The notes below the pieces were generated by a model. That model was given only the letters and a program-made list of their open reading frames with translations. It had not been told where the DNA came from and ran no database searches. Shown piece by piece: positions 10,906-18,538 of a stretch of DNA of 40,767 nt; position 1 is the stretch's first letter; every line of letters starts with the position of its first letter. Both the position numbers and the translations under genes were made by a program. Source of the DNA: Chitinophaga pinensis. Its GTDB lineage: Bacteria > Bacteroidota > Bacteroidia > NS11-12g > UBA955. The stretch is taken from NCBI GenBank assembly GCA_945860565.1, contig CAMAQS010000012.1, positions 1 through 40,767 of the forward strand, written 5' to 3'.

Positions 10906-11003
10906 CTCATTGGAAGTATACCGCAATAATTTTATAACCTTAGAATACAGTTGTCAAAATATGGATTATAAAAATAGTAAAAATTACAACTTTTATTCTA
11001 TTT

Positions 11004-11156
11004 TTATTCTGGATCTATTTCCACAATTTTGTTGTCTCGCATTACTACAAGTTTGCTTTTTTTCGCTTTTTTATATTTCAACAGATCTTCATAGGTTTTT
11101 TCTAGGCCTTTAAGTATTTTAAGTTTGAGTTCATTGAAACTTTCTTGATTCGTCAT
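11004..11156 (-). CDS. 50-aa small ORF overlapping the 3' end of the zeta-like gene; candidate partner
   Basis: Manual translation: MTNQESFNELKLKILKGLEKTYEDLLKYKKAKKSKLVVMRDNKIVEIDPE*; overlaps upstream CDS by 26 nt in another frame. Confidence 0.6.
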   Translation of the reverse strand: MTNQESFNELKLKILKGLEKTYEDLLKYKKAKKSKLVVMRDNKIVEIDPE

Positions 11157-11727
11157 ATCGTTTTTTTAAATTGTTGTATATTTCTTGATTGAAAATAATT
11201 ATTTCATTATCAAAGTACTTTTCGGCAAAAAGATAGTGTTTACCCTCTGAATTATCAAACAAGAAAACCGTGTCTACAATTGAAAGGTAAATATCAAAAA
11301 AGTTTCTAATACCTCTTAAATATCTTCTTTCAATAACTTCAATGGGTATATTATGACCGCCCTCTTTTACTCGCGTCCGAACTCGTTCTTTGGCCAAATC
11401 AACATTTGAAAGCCAAAAGAATAACAAGCATATTTTATAACCATTTGCTTTCGCTTTGACTATTTTGCTTTTATAACTTTTAGTGGATAACGTAGTTTCT
11501 ATAGCGAATGTTTCATTCTTTGAAAGTAATTCATCAATTCTATAGAGCATTATTCGCCCGGCTTCAATTGCAACTTTCTCTGGTTGAAAAGGTGAAATTC
11601 CCTTGGCAATTTCATCGGCATTTATAAATTCTTTACAATTCAATATTTCTGGTAAAATCGTAAACGATGCAGTAGTTTTTCCAACACCATTACAACCTGC
11701 AACTATATAAAGATTTTTACCACTCAT
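11131..11727 (-). CDS. Zeta-toxin-like P-loop kinase
   Basis: YIVAGCNGVGKTTASFTILPEIL, INADEIAKGISPFQPE, AIETTLSTKSYKSKI typical of zeta toxin family. Confidence 0.85.
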   Translation of the reverse strand: MSGKNLYIVAGCNGVGKTTASFTILPEILNCKEFINADEIAKGISPFQPEKVAIEAGRIMLYRIDELLSKNETFAIETTLSTKSYKSKIVKAKANGYKICLLFFWLSNVDLAKERVRTRVKEGGHNIPIEVIERRYLRGIRNFFDIYLSIVDTVFLFDNSEGKHYLFAEKYFDNEIIIFNQEIYNNLKKRYDESRKFQ

Positions 11728-12310
11728 TCAAACGAATTTACGCATAGTTTTTGTAGTTTTTCTAAAACATTGGTTTGGGACACACAATAATAGCCATAAA
11801 GTTTATAAAATTCTTTTGTGAAATATTGTATCGGTAATTACCGAAATCTTTGCTTCTCGATGTGTTTTCCAACTTGGTAATCCTGATTGTAAAAAGTGTC
11901 AATACAAGCTATTCTTATATACAATGTCTTGATATTTCACAATCTTAAGAAAACCATTAATTAATTTGGAATAAAATTAATTCCATTTCCTTTTGCAGTG
12001 AATTAAACTCTAATTAAGATTTGAGTTATTTAACCAAAATCTATTTAATAGAAAATTTATTACGGCCACAAATTAATTTGAAATAGGGCGTTTCAATTAC
12101 TTTATTTGAATCATCAGGTAGTTTAGAAATACTACTCCTTAAATAATATTAATTTCTTTAGGCGTTGAGGTCTTTTGATGTATTCTTGATGTAAATTCTG
12201 AGTTTAAATCTAAAGTCACCTAGAAAAGTGTTTTGAATTTGGTTCAATTCCAGGTTATTCAAAGGTGGATGATTATCTTTGACTTTAAAGGTAAATATTT
12301 AAAGTTCTAA

Positions 12311-12709
12311 ATGAAAACCATTGAAGTAGTTTGTGCGGTAATTCAGCAAGGCGATGCTTTTTTATGTGTACAACGCGGAAAACATAAATTTGATTATTTG
12401 AGCTATAAATACGAGTTTCCAGGCGGTAAAATCGAGAATGGAGAAACACCACAAAGTGCATTAATCCGTGAGATTAAAGAGGAACTCGATTTAACGATTG
12501 AGATTCAAAAAGAGCTGTGTACTGTGCAACATGTTTATCCCGATTTTGAAATTCAAATGACCGCTTTTTTGTGCACTTCAGACAATAGTACTTTGAAATT
12601 AAATGAACACATAAACAGTGTTTGGTCAAATTCAGAAAGTTTAAACGATTTAGATTGGGCTGCCGCCGATGTGCCCATTGTGGAGCACCTAAAAGTGATG
12701 AGGGATTAA
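12311..12709 (+). CDS. NUDIX hydrolase, MutT/8-oxo-dGTP diphosphatase-like
   Basis: NUDIX box GGKIENGETPQSALIREIKEELDL. Confidence 0.9.
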   Translation: MKTIEVVCAVIQQGDAFLCVQRGKHKFDYLSYKYEFPGGKIENGETPQSALIREIKEELDLTIEIQKELCTVQHVYPDFEIQMTAFLCTSDNSTLKLNEHINSVWSNSESLNDLDWAAADVPIVEHLKVMRD

Positions 12710-12711
12710 AG

Positions 12712-15621
12712 ATGAGAGAATTGTTGCACGACGCCTTAATAGCGGGATATATAGATAAAACACATTCCGCCAATGGAGATTATCTGCCAGAATTGTTATT
12801 AAACGATAAAACCCGACATAAAAGTGTACTACAATCCATTCATTTCGCGCTGCAAAACTGTGATGAGTTTTGGTTGAATGTTGCATTCGTTACTACGAGT
12901 GGCTTAGCTACCATCAAACAACAGCTCATAGAACTCAATAGAAGAAAAATCCGGGGTAAAATCTTAGTGTCTCAATACCTAAATTTTACTCAACCAGAGG
13001 CTTTAAAGCAACTGCTTTTATTTGATAATATGGAAGTTAGAATTAGCACCCATGACAGCCATCACATCAAAAGTTATATTTTCAAAAAAGACCGGATTGT
13101 TGACTTAATCATAGGGAGTAGTAACCTCACAGCCAGTGCGTTGACAATAAATAAAGAGTGGAATTTAAAAGTTTGTGGTGCATTTGAGAGTTATATAATT
13201 CACAAAACTTTAAGTGAATTTGATTTGCTATTTGCGCAAGCAAAACCTGTGAATCAATCCTTTATTGATGCTTACATTTTGGAATACTCTAAGTCCAAAG
13301 TTCCTGCAGAATTTCACGAAAATCCGGGTCCACAGCTTGTTACGGCAGAGAAAATCCTACCTAATTCTATGCAATCCGAGGCGCTAAAAAACATTGAATA
13401 TTTGCGCGCATCGGGGGCTAAAAGAGCGCTATTAATTTCGGCTACTGGAACAGGAAAGACTTATTTATCTGCCTTTGATGTAGTTAAATGCAAACCCAAA
13501 AAACTTTTATTTGTGGTTCATCGCAGAACCATCGCCAAAGCTTCTTTAGAATCGTTTTCAAGGGTCATTTCAGACTTCAAAATTAAAATGGGTATGTTTT
13601 CTGGGGATGAAATAGGCTACAATTACGATTATTATTTTGCAACCATTCAAACCATTAGTCGGGACGAACATTTATCAAAATTCACTTCCGACTATTTTGA
13701 TTACATTATTGTAGACGAAACCCACCGATCTGGTGGAAATACATATCAAAAACTCATTCAACATTTTAAACCGAAATTCCTTTTAGGAATGACCGCTACT
13801 CCGGAAAGAACCGATGGTTTTGATATTTTCAACTTATTTGATTACAACATTGCGTATGAAATTCGATTGCATCGGGCTTTAAAAGAAAATTTGTTATCCG
13901 ATTTTCATTATTATGGCGTGAGCGATTTAACCGTAAATGGAGAAGTTGTAGAAGAAACTTCTTCTTTTAATTATTTGTCAAGTGATGAAAGAATTAGACA
14001 CATTCTGACCACCATTAATTTGTATGGAACAGATTCAGGGGTTACTAAAGGACTTGTTTTTTGCCCTGCGAATACAGCAAATCAATCTAATGAAATTCAC
14101 TTTTTATGTGAAAAATTCAACGAATTTGGCTTTAAATCGGTTGTTTTAACGGCAACTAATTCTGAAAAAGAAAGACTTTCTGCCATTGAAAAATTAGAAT
14201 CTACAGGGCCAGAAAAGTTAGATTATATATTCACCGTAGATTTATTCAATGAAGGAATTGACATTCCCGCAGTGAATCAAATTGTGCTATTAAGACCAAC
14301 TCAATCCTCTATAGTATTTGTACAACAACTTGGGCGTGGTTTGCGGAAACATAAAGGTAAGGAATATTTAACAGTGATTGATTTTATAGGCAATTATTCC
14401 AATAATTTTTTAATTCCAATTGCCCTATATGGAAATGATTCTTACAACAAAGAATCCATCCGTAAACAACTCATTGGCGGGGAACAATTATTACCCGGTA
14501 CTTCTACTATTAACTTCGAAAAACAAGTAAAAGAGAACATTTTAAAATCATTGAATGGTTCTAATTTTAATGCACGGAAAAAATCAATTGAAGATTACCA
14601 ATATTTAAAACAAAAATTGGGAAGAATTCCCATGATGTGCGATTTTCTAACTCATGGCAGCCGTGATCCATACAATTATGTATTGTCAGACAAGTCTTAC
14701 TACAATTTTGTGCAGAAGCAAGAACGCACAGGCTTAGACTTATTAAATGAAACTCACAGACGCTGCTTAGAACTGTTTGCTTCAGAAGTAAACAATGGAA
14801 AACGAATCATAGAAACCATCACTTTAAAACTATTATTGCAAGAAAACGAGGTTTCAGCAGATCAAATAAAGACAGAAATCCATGAAAAATATGGAATTCA
14901 GTTAAAAAATCGGGATGTTGAATCCATTACCAATCATTTGAACTTTAAGTTTTCGCACAAAAATATATTGCAAAGCATCGGACTATCCGAACTCGTTGTT
15001 TTCGAAAATGGCAATTTCCAATTAAGTCCGGATTTTCAATCCATTTTACAAACACCGGTATTCTTGTCTTTTCTTACTGACAATGTGAATTGTGCTTTGA
15101 TTCAATATCAACAATCCTTATCAGAATATATATATCAAGATGGCTTTTTATTGAATGAACGATATTCTAGAAAAGATGTATTTCGGATTTTGAATTGGTC
15201 CGAAAATCCAAACCCTCAAAATGTTGGTGGATACATGCGCAGTCCCGACAAGTCAAACTGCCCTATTTTCGTCACTTACCATAAGAGTGAATCCATTTCT
15301 GAAACCACCAATTATCACGATCATTTTATTTCTAGGGATATGTTGGGTTGGATGTCAAAATCGAAGCGGTCATTAACTAGTCCCGATGTAATAGACATTC
15401 AAAAAAGCAGTGAAAACAACATGCGTTTGCCTTTATTCGTAAAACGGGATGATACTGAAGGTACTGAATTTTATTATTTGGGTGATTTAACCGTTCTTCA
15501 AAACGAAACAGTGCAAACCACAATTGGTTCTGACAATGCCAGCGTGGTATCCTTTAAATTCAAAATCAACCCGCCATTAGATTTGGCCATGTACAGTTAT
15601 ATTACTGGTAAAGAAGGTTAA
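12712..15621 (+). CDS. PLD-like + SF2 (DEAD/DEAH) helicase + DUF3427 protein
   Basis: HHIKSYIF..IIGSSNLTASAL (PLD), ISATGTGKTYLSAF (Walker A), IIVDETHRSGG, GMTATPERTDG, QQLGRGLRKHKGK; C-terminal LGWMSKSKRSL..LPLFVKRDDTEGTEFYYLGD; ATG two bases after the NUDIX stop. Confidence 0.88.
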   Translation: MRELLHDALIAGYIDKTHSANGDYLPELLLNDKTRHKSVLQSIHFALQNCDEFWLNVAFVTTSGLATIKQQLIELNRRKIRGKILVSQYLNFTQPEALKQLLLFDNMEVRISTHDSHHIKSYIFKKDRIVDLIIGSSNLTASALTINKEWNLKVCGAFESYIIHKTLSEFDLLFAQAKPVNQSFIDAYILEYSKSKVPAEFHENPGPQLVTAEKILPNSMQSEALKNIEYLRASGAKRALLISATGTGKTYLSAFDVVKCKPKKLLFVVHRRTIAKASLESFSRVISDFKIKMGMFSGDEIGYNYDYYFATIQTISRDEHLSKFTSDYFDYIIVDETHRSGGNTYQKLIQHFKPKFLLGMTATPERTDGFDIFNLFDYNIAYEIRLHRALKENLLSDFHYYGVSDLTVNGEVVEETSSFNYLSSDERIRHILTTINLYGTDSGVTKGLVFCPANTANQSNEIHFLCEKFNEFGFKSVVLTATNSEKERLSAIEKLESTGPEKLDYIFTVDLFNEGIDIPAVNQIVLLRPTQSSIVFVQQLGRGLRKHKGKEYLTVIDFIGNYSNNFLIPIALYGNDSYNKESIRKQLIGGEQLLPGTSTINFEKQVKENILKSLNGSNFNARKKSIEDYQYLKQKLGRIPMMCDFLTHGSRDPYNYVLSDKSYYNFVQKQERTGLDLLNETHRRCLELFASEVNNGKRIIETITLKLLLQENEVSADQIKTEIHEKYGIQLKNRDVESITNHLNFKFSHKNILQSIGLSELVVFENGNFQLSPDFQSILQTPVFLSFLTDNVNCALIQYQQSLSEYIYQDGFLLNERYSRKDVFRILNWSENPNPQNVGGYMRSPDKSNCPIFVTYHKSESISETTNYHDHFISRDMLGWMSKSKRSLTSPDVIDIQKSSENNMRLPLFVKRDDTEGTEFYYLGDLTVLQNETVQTTIGSDNASVVSFKFKINPPLDLAMYSYITGKEG

Positions 15622-15667
15622 ATTCAAATTAAAATTAACAAACAGTCTTGATAATTTTATTTACAAC

Positions 15668-16339
15668 CTAAATTACACCAATCTGTAAATTTAAATGTAT
15701 AAACATTTCACTACGATCGGAATTAAAAAGCATCTTCGTTTCCATGTCATTTTCTAAATCTAATAGTTGGGTGTTGTTAAATAAAAATTCTTCGAAAATA
15801 TTGTGCGTATTTATTTGATAATTCAAAAGTTTATTATCCTCGATCTTGAGCATGGGTAAAGTAGTTTCATTATATTTTCCTGTCCATACATTTAAAGTAT
15901 TCATTCCAAGGGCGAGTTCTAAAAGAAATCTTTGTATTTTACTTTGATAAAAGAAATGTGAAAATTCCAGATTGTAATTTAATGGATTTAACCGTTTCAA
16001 TTCATTTGTTAATTCAAGAGTCGTTTTAAAATCAGACTTATAAAAAAGCAAAACCAAATTCGCCAACAATTCAGGCATTTTACTATCTATTAAGACAAGA
16101 TTGTTTTTGAATAGTTCATTTTCAACTTTTACAAAATCAATTTGTCCACCCGATTCCATAAAATCATTCAGTATTTTTCTTTTATAATTCGTAGAATAAT
16201 TTGAATAGTTTTCATATAATCCAAATTCGCTCAAATTACGATGCTTCAAAACATAAATAAATCGCACAGACTCATTGATATTAAACAAAGTTGTAGTGCC
16301 TACCAATAATTTGTTCTGATTAATATCTTGTTGCAGCAT
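15668..16339 (-). pseudogene. HpaII-family restriction endonuclease, apparently 5'-truncated
   Basis: From memory resembles C-terminal part of HpaII family: FKNNLVLIDSKMPELLANLVLLFYK, LNPLNYN, FLLELALGMNTLNVWTGKYNETT, FEEFLFNNTQL, LNLQIGVI; expected N-terminal part absent, no methyltransferase adjacent. Confidence 0.55.
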
Positions 16340-16384
16340 AATATTGAAAATTTTGGAGATCCTGAGATTAAATAATTCTCCTGC

Positions 16385-16470
16385 AATTTAATCCTTTTCA
16401 ACCCAATATCTCTGGCGAAAATCAACACAATTTGTAAACAACCCCAATTTTTTTTGCAAAAACTGCAAAT
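16385..16470 (+). repeat. Diverged direct repeat, copy 1
   Basis: AATTTAATCCTTTTCAACCCAATATCTCTGGCGAAAA (16385-16421) matches copy 2 at 32/37; next 49 nt align gaplessly at 32/49. Confidence 0.7.
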
Positions 16471-16818
16471 ATCGCGAAACGCAGTTTCAAAGAGAATTTG
16501 AAATTGGAATGAAATATGGGTAAGTTTGTGATTGGTGTACTTCGTAACCAACTTTAATGACAATAGACAAAAGTGGAATTAAAAACCTTGAATACGTAAC
16601 AGTGAACCCCGGATTCTGAAATAGGTGGAAATTGATTTACCTCAGGCTAGTTGAAAAGTTCGCAGGAGCATCTAATACAATGAAAAAAGGGTAAGACAGA
16701 TCTAAACCAATTTCAAAATGACTACAGAAAAAGTTGAAATGGTGGTGAATGTTTTCTTCGTAAAAAGCAAGACATCAATGGCAAAAAAAAATACCGCGAT
16801 ACATAACGCATTTTAACA

Positions 16819-17814
16819 ATGGAAGAAAATACCAATTTTATTATTTATCATAACCCAAACGGAGAAGTAAAGGTAGATGTTTTTGTAGAAGGTGAAACCG
16901 TATGGCTAACTCAAAAGAGTATGGGAGAACTTTTTGGCGTAGTAAAATCAACCATTAGTGAGCATCTTTCCAATATTTTTGATACCAATGAGTTGCAAAA
17001 AGAGTCAACTGTTCGGAATTTCCGAACAGTTCAACAAGAAGGAAAACGATTGGTAAATCGAGATATTGAATATTATAACCTTGATGCCATTATTTCTGTG
17101 GGTTACAGAGTAAATTCTAGCAAAGCAACTCAGTTTAGAATTTGGGCTACCCAAACTTTGAAGGAGTATATTATTAAGGGATTTGTGCTGGATGATAACC
17201 GTCTGAAGCAAGGTCAAACACTTTTTGGCAAAGATTATTTCAAAGAGTTACTTCGTAGGGTCCGTTCCATTAGGGCAAGTGAACGCAGAATTTACCAACA
17301 AGTAACTGATATTTTTGCAGAATGTAGTATTGACTACGATAAGAATTCAGACATCACAAAGAATTTTTATGCCATGGTGCAAAATAAATTTCATTTTGCA
17401 ATTACCGGGAAAACGGCTGCCGAAATTATTCACCTATCAGCAAATAAACATAAAGACAATATGGGGCTTACCACATGGAAAAATGCACCAAACGGACGAA
17501 TATTAAAATCAGATGTGATTGTCGCTAAAAATTATTTGCAAGAAAAAGAAATTAGTCAATTGGAAAGAACTGTAACAGGCTATTTTGATTACATAGAAGG
17601 TTTGATAGAGCGAGAAAATACGTTTACAATGGAACAATTGGCAGACAGTGTCAATAAGTTTCTTACGTTTAACGAATACAAAATATTGCATGGCAAAGGC
17701 GGACTTTCAAAGATTCAGGCTGCTAAAAAAGCTATAGAAGAATATGATGAGTTTAATAGAACTCAAAAACTCATTTCTGATTTTGATAAGGAACTTAATA
17801 AGGGAGAAATGTAA
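16819..17814 (+). CDS. RhuM family protein
   Basis: VWLTQKSMGELFGVVKSTISEHLSNIF, STVRNFRTVQQEGKR, YYNLDAIISVGYRVNSSKATQFRIWATQTLKEYIIKGFVLDDNRLKQG. Confidence 0.93.
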   Translation: MEENTNFIIYHNPNGEVKVDVFVEGETVWLTQKSMGELFGVVKSTISEHLSNIFDTNELQKESTVRNFRTVQQEGKRLVNRDIEYYNLDAIISVGYRVNSSKATQFRIWATQTLKEYIIKGFVLDDNRLKQGQTLFGKDYFKELLRRVRSIRASERRIYQQVTDIFAECSIDYDKNSDITKNFYAMVQNKFHFAITGKTAAEIIHLSANKHKDNMGLTTWKNAPNGRILKSDVIVAKNYLQEKEISQLERTVTGYFDYIEGLIERENTFTMEQLADSVNKFLTFNEYKILHGKGGLSKIQAAKKAIEEYDEFNRTQKLISDFDKELNKGEM

Positions 17815-18056
17815 AAAAATATAGATTAGAGTTCAAGCTTTTGCTTATGAAATTGGCTGTGAAAAACTATTCCAATAATTGATTGTAGTATATTGGAAAT
17901 TTTTTGTAAGTAAATAATTACTGAATTACATAATCCCGAGGATATTAACGATAGGACTCGAGACGCCGAAATATTGGAATTTCAAGCAGTATTGAAAGCC
18001 ATTAGGCAGTAAAAGGTTTTATTCTCTTCGGTGTTGAATGTTATCAATTCCTTTAA

Positions 18057-18142
18057 AATTTAACCCATTTCAACCCAATATCACATGCGAAAAACGCGGC
18101 AAGTCTTAAAAAATGACACTATTTTTTGGAATAATTGCAAAT
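18057..18142 (+). repeat. Diverged direct repeat, copy 2
   Basis: AATTTAACCCATTTCAACCCAATATCACATGCGAAAA (18057-18093); upstream of cytochrome c lipoprotein gene. Confidence 0.7.
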
Positions 18143-18181
18143 CAATTTTTTCAATTTGGAAACATTGCGGAACTTTGTCCC

Positions 18182-18520
18182 ATGAAATTCTTTTTGAACC
18201 TTTTATTTGCCACTTTGGTCTTGGCGGCGTGTGCACCTAAACAATTTTACGCGCCAAACGACCTCGACATTGAACGCGGTAGAACTAAATTTCCGAATTA
18301 CACTTTGGCGGAAATGAACCGCGGTAAAATTGTATACTCCCAAAATTGTGGCAATTGCCATGCCTATAAAAATCCTTCAAAGTATTCAGAAAGCGAATGG
18401 AATGAAATTGTGCCGAGAATGGTTAAAAAAGCCAACAAAAACGACATGTTAATTAACAAAGAAGAAGCCGAACTGTTGCGCAAATTTGTGATTACCATGA
18501 GTCTTAGACCTTTAGACTAA
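18182..18520 (+). CDS. Cytochrome c-like lipoprotein
   Basis: MKFFLNLLFATLVLAACAPKQ lipobox; CGNCH heme motif; ORF track start 18113 is upstream in frame. Confidence 0.8.
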   Translation: MKFFLNLLFATLVLAACAPKQFYAPNDLDIERGRTKFPNYTLAEMNRGKIVYSQNCGNCHAYKNPSKYSESEWNEIVPRMVKKANKNDMLINKEEAELLRKFVITMSLRPLD

Positions 18521-18538
18521 GCATTAATTATCCTTAAA

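Noticed and set aside
12622-12711. Upstream 30-codon extension of the helicase ORF
   Set aside because: Overlaps the NUDIX coding end in another frame; the ATG at 12712 directly follows the NUDIX stop and begins the conserved region.
16300-16563. 87-aa minus ORF upstream of the HpaII-like fragment
   Set aside because: Does not read like the HpaII N-terminus and spans repeat copy 1; likely chance ORF.
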